A stretch of DNA of 64,000 nt from Ruegeria atlantica (lineage in GTDB: Bacteria > Pseudomonadota > Alphaproteobacteria > Rhodobacterales > Rhodobacteraceae), in NCBI GenBank assembly GCA_013032095.1, contig WQBJ01000002.1, positions 193,501 through 257,500 of the forward strand, read 5' to 3'. The notes beneath the pieces were generated by a model. The model was not told the DNA's origin and ran no database searches. It saw only the letters and a list, made by a program, of their open reading frames with translations. Within the stretch, counting starts at the first letter, position 1. Every line of letters begins with the position of its first letter. This document shows positions 42,490-50,844 of this stretch, piece after piece. Both the position numbers and the translations under genes were made by a program.

Positions 42490-44142
42490 TCAACCGAACT
42501 GCCCCTGGCAGAACCAGCCTGCCGACATGGTGCCGCCATGGCCGTAGAACAGCCACAGCCGCTCACCCTGTTCGGTCACCACGACCCAGTAATCGCGCAC
42601 ACCGCTGCGCCAATTGGGATCGTCCAGCCACCATTCCGGCGCGATGCGCTCCGGGCCGGTGGCCTGCGCCAGTTGCCAGTCGCGACCACGCCAGCGGAAT
42701 GCGCTGGGCACGTCCGGGGTTTCCGGCGCCATCACCGGTTCGGGCTGCCACATCTGCAAGGGCCGGGGGCGCGGCGGCGCAGGCCAGTCGCGCGCTGGCT
42801 CCGACCACGCCGCTGCCAGCGTCTGCGCGGTTTTCTCGGGGATATGCGAGGCGGCTGGATGTCGCCGTGTGATCGCCTCAAGCCCGACCCGCGCGCCCAG
42901 TCTGCCGATCAGGTCATCCACGGCGGTATTGCCGTCAAGCCGGTCGCGGACGGCGCGGCGGGCCTCGGCATGGCCAGCCATCGTGCGGGCGTGGATGGGC
43001 TCGGTCTGCACCGCTTCAAGCCGCAGCATGTCGATGCCATAGCCCGCATCGATCTTGTCGATTTTCATCTCTAATAAAGGAAGAATCCGGTATTTGTCAT
43101 GGGTTGGGCGGGCCAGGCCGACCTCGATGATCTCTGCCGCCTGGTCTGCGCGATGTGCCTCGAGCCGCAAGGTGCGGACGCCGCGGCCTTTCTCTTCCAG
43201 TTTGGCGCAGAGCGTCGGCAGAATCCGGTCGATCGCGGCCATCACATCTTCGATCAGGCCGATCGGGTTGGGCAGGGTCATCCGCACCGCAAAGTGATGC
43301 GGCGGGCGGGCGGGCGAGACCGGCTCGGGCGCGCTGCCCATCGCCTGATCCAGCCGCAGCACCAGCCCGCGTCCGAACCGACGCGCCAGCGAGGCACGCG
43401 GTTGGCCCAGCAGATCGCCGATCCGGCGCAGACCCAGACGGTTCAGCTGCGCGACCACCTGATCCTCGAGCCGCAGCGCTGCGATAGGCAGCGGGCTGAG
43501 CGCGCCATAGGACTGCCCCGGCGCGGCAATGCGTGCGCCGCCGCCCAAGGCCATCACCTGCGGCGCGGCCCCGCCCTTGGTCCAGTGCCGCCGCTTGGTG
43601 GCACGGGCGCGGGTGGCGCGGGCCTCCTGACTGATGGCGTCGCCGTTGCGGTCGGATGTGGCCTCTTGCCCCGCGTACCGCGCCAGCGCCCAGGCGGCAC
43701 CCAGCGTGTCGGCGATGCCCATCTGTACGCTCAGGCCCATATCGGCGCAGTCGGTTTCAAGCACGTTCAGAAGCGCCTGTTCGCCGCCGAACAGGTGGGC
43801 GCAGCCGGACAGGTCGACGATCAGTCCGTCCGGCGATTCCTCGGCCACCCACGGGCTGAACTTGCCAGCCCAGCGACGCAAAGCAGTCAGGAATGCAGCC
43901 TCGGCCGGAGCGTTGCGGGGGCGCGTTACCAGCGTCGCGCACATGGCGTGGGCGTCGCGCACTGGCTGGCCCACACGCAGACCGGCAGCCTGAGCCTCGG
44001 TATTCAGCGAGGTGACCACCTGCATGTTCGACTGCTCGGCCACCACGGCCAAAGGCCCATCCTGCAGGCCCCGCGCGGCGCGGACCAGCCGTTCAGCCCC
44101 CAGACGGGGGAACCAGAGCGAGAGTATTCGGCGTTTGGGCAT
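42490..44142 (-). CDS. imuB: ImuB, catalytically inactive Y-family polymerase homologue
   Basis: 550 residues. The N-terminus (ILSLWFPRLGAERLVR) aligns with the start of Y-family polymerases but lacks the metal-binding Asp of active DinB, as usual for ImuB. SPDGLIVDLSGCAHLFGGE and the helix-hairpin-helix region (LNRLGLRRIGDLLGQPRASL) follow. ImuB bridges ImuA, DnaE2 and the clamp in SOS mutagenesis. A perfect LexA box lies 16 bases upstream. No imuA precedes it; the upstream neighbour is an unrelated lipoprotein gene. Confidence 0.93.
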   Translation of the reverse strand: MPKRRILSLWFPRLGAERLVRAARGLQDGPLAVVAEQSNMQVVTSLNTEAQAAGLRVGQPVRDAHAMCATLVTRPRNAPAEAAFLTALRRWAGKFSPWVAEESPDGLIVDLSGCAHLFGGEQALLNVLETDCADMGLSVQMGIADTLGAAWALARYAGQEATSDRNGDAISQEARATRARATKRRHWTKGGAAPQVMALGGGARIAAPGQSYGALSPLPIAALRLEDQVVAQLNRLGLRRIGDLLGQPRASLARRFGRGLVLRLDQAMGSAPEPVSPARPPHHFAVRMTLPNPIGLIEDVMAAIDRILPTLCAKLEEKGRGVRTLRLEAHRADQAAEIIEVGLARPTHDKYRILPLLEMKIDKIDAGYGIDMLRLEAVQTEPIHARTMAGHAEARRAVRDRLDGNTAVDDLIGRLGARVGLEAITRRHPAASHIPEKTAQTLAAAWSEPARDWPAPPRPRPLQMWQPEPVMAPETPDVPSAFRWRGRDWQLAQATGPERIAPEWWLDDPNWRSGVRDYWVVVTEQGERLWLFYGHGGTMSAGWFCQGQFG

Positions 44143-44157
44143 CGGCAGATATCAAAT

Positions 44158-44172
44158 GTTCCCATTTTGTTC
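44158..44172. promoter_or_regulatory. LexA (SOS) box upstream of imuB
   Basis: GTTC-CCATTTT-GTTC matches the alphaproteobacterial LexA site GTTC-N7-GTTC exactly. It lies 16 bases before the imuB ATG, in position to block transcription until DNA damage. Confidence 0.8.
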
Positions 44173-44202
44173 TTACCGTAGAATCATGCCCTGAGTCCAC
44201 GC

Positions 44203-44493
44203 TTACCCGCAGGTCAGGCGTTGAATGATCCCGGCGCCATTGACGAAAACGTTCAAACGGTCGATCCGGTAATCTTGCGTGGCAATGTCATCCGGCCCCA
44301 AAACCCTGGCGCGTTCGGGAAGCGCCGCCTGAATGGTCGAGACCGGCTGACCAATGGATTCGGCGAAGGCGTCACCCTCACAAAAGGCCAGATCAACGGG
44401 CGCGGCCTCGGGTGAAAGGCGGGCGTCTTCCGGCGCGGGAGATGTCTCGGCGCAAGCGCTCAGCAGGATCAGGATCGGGATAAAATGGCGCAT
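44203..44493 (-). CDS. I78-type peptidase inhibitor lipoprotein
   Basis: 96 residues from the ATG at 44493, with AGAGGAA about six bases upstream; an ATG at 44514 is less likely. The lipobox is ILILLSAC, with the lipid-bearing Cys at residue 13. The C-terminal pattern, ending DYRIDRLNVFVNGAGIIQRL and then TCG, fits the potato-inhibitor-like I78 family, which blocks serine peptidases. A periplasmic protective role is likely but not proven. It precedes imuB on the same strand by about 60 bases. Confidence 0.75.
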   Translation of the reverse strand: MRHFIPILILLSACAETSPAPEDARLSPEAAPVDLAFCEGDAFAESIGQPVSTIQAALPERARVLGPDDIATQDYRIDRLNVFVNGAGIIQRLTCG

Positions 44494-44622
44494 TGGCGTT
44501 CCTCTTTGGGGCAATGTCGTTTCTGCAATATCAAATCATTAGCCAATCTGTCACCAAAGCGCAGTTGAAAACGTCCTGCGATTGACGCAGGGTCGGGTCA
44601 AAGATGACAGGGAGATAACGAT

Positions 44623-45735
44623 ATGCGTACCCGTGCCGCCGTCGCCGTTCAGGCGGGCAAACCTCTGGAAGTGATGGATGTGAACCTCGAAGGCCCCAAA
44701 GCGGGCGAGGTTTTGGTGGAAATCAAGGCCACCGGCATTTGCCACACCGATGAATTCACCCTGTCGGGTGCTGACCCCGAGGGCCTGTTTCCAGCCATTC
44801 TGGGCCACGAAGGCGCAGGCGTAGTGGTCGAGGTCGGCCCCGGCGTGACCAGCCTGAAGCCCGGTGATCACGTAATTCCGCTCTACACTCCGGAATGTCG
44901 TGAGTGTGAATACTGTCTGCACCCCAAGACCAACCTGTGTCAGGCGATCCGTGAGACGCAAGGTAAAGGCCTGATGCCGGACGGGACGTCTCGGTTCTCG
45001 ACGCTGGATGGCGATCCGATCCTGCACTACATGGGCTGTTCAACCTTCTCGAACCACACGGTTCTGCCGGAAATCGCACTGGCCAAAGTGCGCGAGGATG
45101 CGCCCTTTGACAAGATCTGCTATATCGGCTGCGGCGTCACCACTGGCATTGGCGCGGTGATCAATACCGCCAAGGTGGAAATCGGCAGCCGGGCCATCGT
45201 GTTTGGTCTGGGCGGCATTGGCTTGAACGTGATTCAGGGCCTGCGTCTTGCCGGAGCCGATCAGATTGTCGGCGTCGACCTGAACCCCTCAAAGGTCGAG
45301 ATGGCCACCAAGTTCGGCATGACCGATTTCGTGAACCCCAAAGAGGTCGAAGGCGATCTGGTTCCCTATTTGGTCAACCTGACTAAGGGCGGTGCCGATT
45401 ATACCTTTGACGCCACCGGCAATGTCGGTGTGATGCGCGACGCGCTGGAATCGGCGCACAAGGGCTGGGGTGAATCGATCATCATCGGCGTGGCACCTGC
45501 GGGGGCCGAGATCTCGACCCGTCCGTTCCAGCTGGTTACCGGCCGGTCGTGGCGCGGCACCGCCTTTGGCGGCGCTCGTGGCCGGACCGATGTGCCCAAG
45601 ATCGTCGACTGGTACATGGAAGGTAAGATCGAGATCGACCCGATGATCACCCACACCATGGGCCTGGACGACATCAACCACGGCTTCGACCTGATGCATA
45701 AGGGCGAGAGCATCCGGTCCGTGGTTGTTTATTGA
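44623..45735 (+). CDS. frmA: S-(hydroxymethyl)glutathione dehydrogenase (class III alcohol dehydrogenase)
   Basis: 370 residues. The catalytic zinc ligands are in [12 protein letters not shown] and GHEGAGVV, and the four structural zinc cysteines in [29 protein letters not shown] is the NAD-binding motif. It oxidises S-hydroxymethylglutathione in glutathione-dependent formaldehyde detoxification and can reduce S-nitrosoglutathione. AGGGAGA lies upstream of the start. It is monocistronic with its own terminator; the usual partner S-formylglutathione hydrolase is not in the window. Confidence 0.97.
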   Translation: MRTRAAVAVQAGKPLEVMDVNLEGPKAGEVLVEIKATGICHTDEFTLSGADPEGLFPAILGHEGAGVVVEVGPGVTSLKPGDHVIPLYTPECRECEYCLHPKTNLCQAIRETQGKGLMPDGTSRFSTLDGDPILHYMGCSTFSNHTVLPEIALAKVREDAPFDKICYIGCGVTTGIGAVINTAKVEIGSRAIVFGLGGIGLNVIQGLRLAGADQIVGVDLNPSKVEMATKFGMTDFVNPKEVEGDLVPYLVNLTKGGADYTFDATGNVGVMRDALESAHKGWGESIIIGVAPAGAEISTRPFQLVTGRSWRGTAFGGARGRTDVPKIVDWYMEGKIEIDPMITHTMGLDDINHGFDLMHKGESIRSVVVY

Positions 45736-45773
45736 TCGGGAACAGGCTCTAAATACCTAAATTCAGCTTGATC

Positions 45774-45795
45774 GGCGCGCTTTCTTGAGCGCGCC
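45774..45795 (+). terminator. intrinsic terminator of frmA
   Basis: GGCGCGCT and AGCGCGCC form an 8-bp stem with a TTCTTG loop, followed by GTTTTAGTTTTC. It lies 39 bases after the frmA stop and just before the convergent permease stop. Confidence 0.85.
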
Positions 45796-45798
45796 GTT

Positions 45799-46755
45799 TT
45801 AGTTTTCTGTTTCTGTATTCCTGTTAGGTCTTGCCGATGCACCAGTATCGACTCGGGGCGAACGCACGCGCAGAACCGGTTTGTTGGGAGACACATTCGT
45901 CCGGCTTTCGCGCCAAACGACGAAAACGCCCGACGCGATAATGATGCTCGCGCCTACTGCAACCCAGACGTCTGGGCGTTCGCCAAAGAAGACCATTCCA
46001 AAGATCGTGGCCCAAATGATCTGGCTGTACTGGCTGGGGGCGACAACACCGGCAGGTGCCGCGCGATAGGCAAGGATGATCAGGTGTTGGGCGATCACGG
46101 AAAACAGACCGACAAGCGCCATCATTGCCAGATGCAACAATGACGGGGGTTGGTAAACGGCGGGTTGTGCGGCACTCATGACGACGATGGCCAAAAGCAT
46201 CGGGTAAAGGATCAGGACGGCGGAACGCTCCTCATTCCCGATCTTGCGCACCAGAACCGACCCGAACGCGCTGCAGAATGCTGCCGTCAGCGCGGCTAGA
46301 TGGCCCAGCGTGATTTCGGTTGCCCCCGGGCGCAGCACGATCAAAACGCCGATCAGGCCGACGCCGACAGCCGCCCATCGCTGAGCACGCACGACCTCGC
46401 CCAATATCGGAATCGACAGGACGGTGACGATCAGCGGAAACGAGAACAGCAGCGAATAGACCTCGGCCAGGGGCAGGACCGAAAAGGCATAAAACGCACA
46501 GGACATGGCCGTGACCACAAGGGCCGAGCGCAGCATCACCAGCCAGGGATGGTGCGGCCGGAAGTTGCTGGGCGTCCGGTCGGCCAGCATGGAAACCGCC
46601 ATCGGCACAAAGGAAAACAGCGTGGCAAAAAAGATGATCTGCATCACCGAATAGGTAGCGCCCAGCGTCTTGATCAGCGCGTCATGGCTTGCAAAGACCG
46701 CAAAGCCCACAAACGCGTAGCCAAGACCCCTAAGGGTGGTGTTTTGAGTGCTCAT
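45799..46755 (-). CDS. DMT-superfamily permease (EamA domains)
   Basis: 318 residues with ten predicted membrane helices in two EamA repeats (about 8-142 and 152-282). A hydrophilic tail of about 35 residues rich in Arg, Asn and Thr follows. LAEVYSLLFSFPLIVTVLSI and VVAPSQYSQIIWATIFGMVF are characteristic segments. The substrate is unknown. It is convergent with frmA and monocistronic. It is one of three EamA-type permeases in the window, none closely adjacent to another. Confidence 0.9.
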   Translation of the reverse strand: MSTQNTTLRGLGYAFVGFAVFASHDALIKTLGATYSVMQIIFFATLFSFVPMAVSMLADRTPSNFRPHHPWLVMLRSALVVTAMSCAFYAFSVLPLAEVYSLLFSFPLIVTVLSIPILGEVVRAQRWAAVGVGLIGVLIVLRPGATEITLGHLAALTAAFCSAFGSVLVRKIGNEERSAVLILYPMLLAIVVMSAAQPAVYQPPSLLHLAMMALVGLFSVIAQHLIILAYRAAPAGVVAPSQYSQIIWATIFGMVFFGERPDVWVAVGASIIIASGVFVVWRESRTNVSPNKPVLRVRSPRVDTGASARPNRNTETEN

Positions 46756-46889
46756 GGATCGGCCTCGGGTGATCTGTCGGTGTAAAGGGGCAGCGCAGAG
46801 GGGCTGTCTTGCCTCTGAGTAAACCGAATTTGGCAGAGCGCATAGCCCCTAATTTACCGCTAACATCGCATGGCCGCTATGATCCGGGA

Positions 46890-47303
46890 TCATCGCAGGA
46901 TCGGCGGGGCATCCTTGGGTTGGCGCGCCGATTGGACGCCCGCTTTCATTCCCACACCGATACGCCGGGCCAGAGCGACCCATGGGGTCGCGGTTTCCGG
47001 GGGCAGTGTCTGGGTCGCGACCTCTTCGAACAGGTCCAGCCAGTGTGCGAAGAATTCGGGCTTCACATCGGGTCGTTCGATGTGCACGCGCTGAGGATTG
47101 CCATCATAGCTGCGCTCGAACAGGATGGCGTTGCGCCAGAAGGCGGCGATCTTTTCCTCATGCGCGGGCCAGTCGTCGACATGTTTGTTGAAAACCGGCC
47201 CCAGTATCGCGTCGTCTCGTACACGGGCGTAAAATGCGCAGACCTGGGCGTTGATCTGGTCTGGCGTTGCGGGAAAGCGCGGAGGCAGGGTTGGTCTGGT
47301 CAT
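46890..47303 (-). CDS. group III truncated haemoglobin
   Basis: 137 residues. The pattern PVFNKHVDDWPAHEEKIAAFWRN, followed by HWLDLFEEVA, fits the 2-on-2 globin fold of group III, with the proximal His in the HIERPDVKPEFFAHW region. Roles proposed for this group are handling of nitric oxide or oxygen under low oxygen; the sequence does not decide. It starts 48 bases after the dnaE2 stop on the same strand, so read-through from the SOS-controlled gene is possible. Confidence 0.9.
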   Translation of the reverse strand: MTRPTLPPRFPATPDQINAQVCAFYARVRDDAILGPVFNKHVDDWPAHEEKIAAFWRNAILFERSYDGNPQRVHIERPDVKPEFFAHWLDLFEEVATQTLPPETATPWVALARRIGVGMKAGVQSARQPKDAPPILR

Positions 47304-47351
47304 TTCGGGCCTGATTTCGACTCTGTTCTGGGCGGATAACCGGTTCAGGCG

Positions 47352-50270
47352 TCAGGCAACAGGCGTGGTTTTGTCGCGCTGTTCAGGTGTCAGCAGATGC
47401 CGCAGCAAGGCCACAGGATGCGCCTTGAGGCTGAGGCGCGTGGCCACGTAATCCTCGACCACCTGTTCGCCCAATGTCATCTGCGGCAGATAGGCTTCGG
47501 GTTCATCCAGCGCCTCACCCTCCAGATCCTGCGAGAACAGGGGCAGAGGTTTAGCAGTGGCAATCGCCTTGGCCTGCCACAGCGCCTCGCGCCGGGTCAG
47601 GTCGCAGGCGGCAAAGGCATCGGCCTCGGCCAGCCGTTCGATCACGGACGGCCCCAGCCCCGCGCGGCGCCAGACATCGTCGACCTGATGGTAACCATTG
47701 CCGCGCGCGGCGGTGAGCCAACTGGCATCTTCCTCGCAAAGCCCCTTGATCTGGCGGAACCCCAGCCGCAGGGCCAACCCGCCATGGCCGTCAGGTTCCA
47801 TCACATTATCCCAGAAGCTGGCATTGATGCAGACCGGGCGCACCTGAACGCCATGCTCGCGTGCATCGCGGACGATCTGGGCCGGGGCGTAGAACCCCAT
47901 CGGCTGTGAGTTCAGCAGCGCGCAGGCGAAGATGCCAGGGTGGTGGCATTTGATCCAGGCCGAGGCGTAGACCAGCAGCGCAAAGCTGGCCGCGTGGCTC
48001 TCGGGGAAGCCATAAGAGCCGAAGCCTTCGATCTGCGAGAAACAGCGCTCGGCAAAGTCATCCTCATATCCGTTGCGCTTCATACCGCGCAGGAACAGGG
48101 CGCGGAACTCGCTGACATTGCCGTGCTTCTTGAACGTCGCCAGCGACCGGCGTAGCCGGTCCGCCTGTTCCGGGGTGAAGCCCGCGCCGACAATGGCGAT
48201 CTGCATCGCCTGTTCCTGAAACAGCGGCACGCCCAGCGTTTTACCTAACACTTCGCCCAGTTCGTCCGAGGGGAAGCTGACCTCCTCCTCGCCATTGCGG
48301 CGGCGGATATAGGGGTGGACCATGTCGCCCTGAATAGGGCCGGGGCGGATGATGGCGACCTCGATCACCAGATCATAGAAGTTGCGCGGCCGCATCCGGG
48401 GCAGGAAGTTCATCTGGGCGCGTGATTCCACCTGAAACACGCCAATGCTGTCGGCCTTACACAGCATGTCATAGATCGCCGGGTCCTCGGGCGGGAGGGT
48501 GGCCAGCGTATAGCTGGTCTGGTGGTGCTGTCCGATCAGGTCGAACGCCTTGCGGATACAGGTCAGCATCCCGAGGCTGAGGACATCGACCTTGAGAATA
48601 CCCAGCGAGTCGATGTCGTCCTTGTCCCAGCAGATGACCGTGCGGTCCTCCATCGTGGCATTCTCGATGGGCACAAGCTCGTCCAGTCGCCCCTCGGTGA
48701 TGATGAATCCGCCTACGTGCTGAGACAGGTGCCGGGGAAAGCCATCGATCTCATACACTAACATTAGAGTCTGTTTCAGGCGACGATCCTCGGGGTCGAG
48801 GCCGATTTCACGCATGCGCTGGGCTTCAAGGCCAGAGGCGGAAAAGAAGCCCCAGAGCTGCGAGGAAAGCGCCGAGATCGTGTCTTCGGTCAGGCCCATC
48901 GCTCGGCCGACCTCACGGATGGCGCGTTTGCCGCGATAGTGGATGACAGTGGCGCACAGCCCCGCGCGGTGACGGCCATAGCGGTCATAGATGTGCTGGA
49001 TGACCTCTTCGCGGCGTTCATGTTCGAAATCCACGTCGATATCTGGCGGCTCGTCCCGCGCCTCGGAGACGAAGCGTTCGAAGACCATGGTGCCCAGTTC
49101 GGGGCTGACCTCGGTAATGCCGAGACAGAAGCAGACCACCGAATTGGCCGCTGAGCCCCGCCCCTGGCATAGGATATCGCGGGACCGGGCGAATTTGACG
49201 ATGTCGCGGACGGTGAGGAAATAGGGTTCGTATTTAAGCTTGCCGATCAGGGTGAGCTCATGGGCGAGCATCTTTTTTGCCTTCTCCGACGCGCCCGCCG
49301 GATAGCGCCATTTCAGCCCCTCATGCGCCAGACGGTGCAGGCGTTCGGTCGGGGTTTCCTGCTCGCTGCCCTCGCTGGGATATTCATAACGCAATTCGTC
49401 GAGCGAGAATTTGAGCTGTTCGCTGAGTGCATGGGCGCGGGCGACGGCGCCCTCATGGCCTTTGAAAATGCGCAGCATCTCGGATTCGGACCGTAGACGC
49501 TGTTCACCATTGGCCAGTGCGTCTCGGCCCAGATCGTCGACCTTACGGCGCAGGCGGATGGCGGTCACCACATCGGCAAGCTTGCGGCGGGTACCGTGAT
49601 GCATAATCGGTGTTGCGCTGGCGAGGGTGGGGATGCCGAGTCGTTTTGATTCAGTCTCTAATACGGAGAAATGTGCGCTATCTGCGCCATCATACAGGGG
49701 GTGCATCAACAGATGCATCCGCCCGGTAAAGCGGCGCGTCAGTTGTTGCGCCTGTGTCCGCCACACGCTCGTGCCGCTCGGAGAGCGGCTCGCCTGTGGC
49801 CAGAGCAGCAGGTGGAGACCGTCGGAGAACTCCAGCAGGTCGGACAGGTGCAGGATGCAGTCGCCTTTCTCGGCGCGCAGGCGACCTTTGGAGAGGATGC
49901 GACACAGGTTGGCCCAGCCCTGCCGGTTCAAGGGCAGGGCGGTGACGGTGGGCGCATCGGTGAAGATCAGCCGCACCGCCGGGATCAGGCGGGGCACCGC
50001 GTGGATCGGGTATGACGGCGGTTTCGGGATGTGATCGGGGCAGGGCGGGCTGATGGAGGTGTTCTGCGCCTCCCACTCCAGCCGTTCGCGCACCTTGCGG
50101 GCAATCTCGCGCGCCTGGGTATGGGCGCGGACGATGCCGGCCACCGAATTGTCATCGGCAATTGCGATGGCAGGCAGACCGAGGGTGACGGCACGCTCCA
50201 TGTATTCCTCGGGGTGTGAGGCCCCGGTGAGGAAGGTGAAGTTCGATGTGATCGACAGCTCGGCATACAT
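47352..50270 (-). CDS. dnaE2: error-prone DNA polymerase III alpha subunit DnaE2, short C-terminus
   Basis: 972 residues; DnaE2 is usually near 1050-1090. The PHP domain occupies the first 250 residues, the polymerase core includes CQGRGSAANSVVCF and the catalytic triad region DIDVDFEHERREEV, and the helix-hairpin-helix region is near 850-900. The protein stops at SLKAHPVALLRHLLTPEQRD plus six residues, where relatives continue with an OB-fold of about 100 residues; no continuation was found in other frames downstream. Translesion synthesis with ImuB is the expected role. A TATAAT -10 and a LexA-like box stand directly upstream. Confidence 0.93.
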   Translation of the reverse strand: MYAELSITSNFTFLTGASHPEEYMERAVTLGLPAIAIADDNSVAGIVRAHTQAREIARKVRERLEWEAQNTSISPPCPDHIPKPPSYPIHAVPRLIPAVRLIFTDAPTVTALPLNRQGWANLCRILSKGRLRAEKGDCILHLSDLLEFSDGLHLLLWPQASRSPSGTSVWRTQAQQLTRRFTGRMHLLMHPLYDGADSAHFSVLETESKRLGIPTLASATPIMHHGTRRKLADVVTAIRLRRKVDDLGRDALANGEQRLRSESEMLRIFKGHEGAVARAHALSEQLKFSLDELRYEYPSEGSEQETPTERLHRLAHEGLKWRYPAGASEKAKKMLAHELTLIGKLKYEPYFLTVRDIVKFARSRDILCQGRGSAANSVVCFCLGITEVSPELGTMVFERFVSEARDEPPDIDVDFEHERREEVIQHIYDRYGRHRAGLCATVIHYRGKRAIREVGRAMGLTEDTISALSSQLWGFFSASGLEAQRMREIGLDPEDRRLKQTLMLVYEIDGFPRHLSQHVGGFIITEGRLDELVPIENATMEDRTVICWDKDDIDSLGILKVDVLSLGMLTCIRKAFDLIGQHHQTSYTLATLPPEDPAIYDMLCKADSIGVFQVESRAQMNFLPRMRPRNFYDLVIEVAIIRPGPIQGDMVHPYIRRRNGEEEVSFPSDELGEVLGKTLGVPLFQEQAMQIAIVGAGFTPEQADRLRRSLATFKKHGNVSEFRALFLRGMKRNGYEDDFAERCFSQIEGFGSYGFPESHAASFALLVYASAWIKCHHPGIFACALLNSQPMGFYAPAQIVRDAREHGVQVRPVCINASFWDNVMEPDGHGGLALRLGFRQIKGLCEEDASWLTAARGNGYHQVDDVWRRAGLGPSVIERLAEADAFAACDLTRREALWQAKAIATAKPLPLFSQDLEGEALDEPEAYLPQMTLGEQVVEDYVATRLSLKAHPVALLRHLLTPEQRDKTTPVA

Positions 50271-50281
50271 GGCGATTCCAT

Positions 50282-50309
50282 ATTATATTCACGTTTTGTT
50301 CTTTTTCGA
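50282..50309 (-). promoter_or_regulatory. dnaE2 promoter with overlapping LexA-like box
   Basis: On the minus strand TCGAAA (50309-50304), a 16-base spacer and a perfect TATAAT (50287-50282) form a promoter whose start would fall about five bases before the ATG. On the plus strand ATTC-ACGTTTT-GTTC (50287-50301) matches the GTTC-N7-GTTC LexA site with one mismatch and lies inside the spacer, where LexA would block polymerase. Confidence 0.65.
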
Positions 50310-50379
50310 GTCCTTTGCGCAGGAACCGGGTCGATTGGATTTACTCAGTTAGGCATGGTTGGGAAAAAGGAGACCCGAT

Positions 50380-50844
50380 ATGTTCAAGATTACCGCATTG
50401 CCGACCGACGATGTGCGTGCCCTTCAGGCCGGAGGGCCGGATGCCTATGGCGCCACCCCAGAGCGCACCGTTTCGACGGGGGCAGGCAATCCCTGCCGTC
50501 ACTGCCTGCAGAATATCCCAGAAGGCAAAGAGATGCTGATTTTGGCGCATCGGCCTTTTTTAGAGACACAACCTTACGCTGAGACCGGTCCGATCTTCCT
50601 ATGTGCCGCGTCCTGCGAACGGCACGAGGGTGCAGGGATGCCGGAGATTCTGACCACATCACCGGACTATCTGATCAAGGGCTACGGGCTGGATGACCGC
50701 ATTGTTTATGGCACGGGGGTCGTCACACCTATGGATCGGATGAGTGCGGCGATAACAGAGATATTTGCACGACCAGACGTAGCTTATATCCATGTCCGTT
50801 CTGCCCGGAACAACTGCTATCAGGCGCGGATCGACCGGGCTTAA
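50380..50844 (+). CDS. DUF1203-family protein
   Basis: 154 residues from the ATG at 50380, with AAGGAG about seven bases upstream. The N-terminal part has a cysteine pair in NPCRHCLQNIPEG and the middle has FLCAASCERH, which together could bind a metal; DUF1203 proteins share this pattern. The C-terminus VAYIHVRSARNNCYQARID is also typical. The function is unknown. It is divergent from dnaE2 and overlaps the end of the ABC ATPase gene by 4 bases in convergent orientation. Confidence 0.88.
   Translation: MFKITALPTDDVRALQAGGPDAYGATPERTVSTGAGNPCRHCLQNIPEGKEMLILAHRPFLETQPYAETGPIFLCAASCERHEGAGMPEILTTSPDYLIKGYGLDDRIVYGTGVVTPMDRMSAAITEIFARPDVAYIHVRSARNNCYQARIDRA

Noticed and set aside
43099..44181. 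360-codon plus-strand frame opposite imuB
   Set aside because: It is the antisense shadow of a GC-rich gene; imuB has clear motifs and a LexA box, whereas this frame has none.
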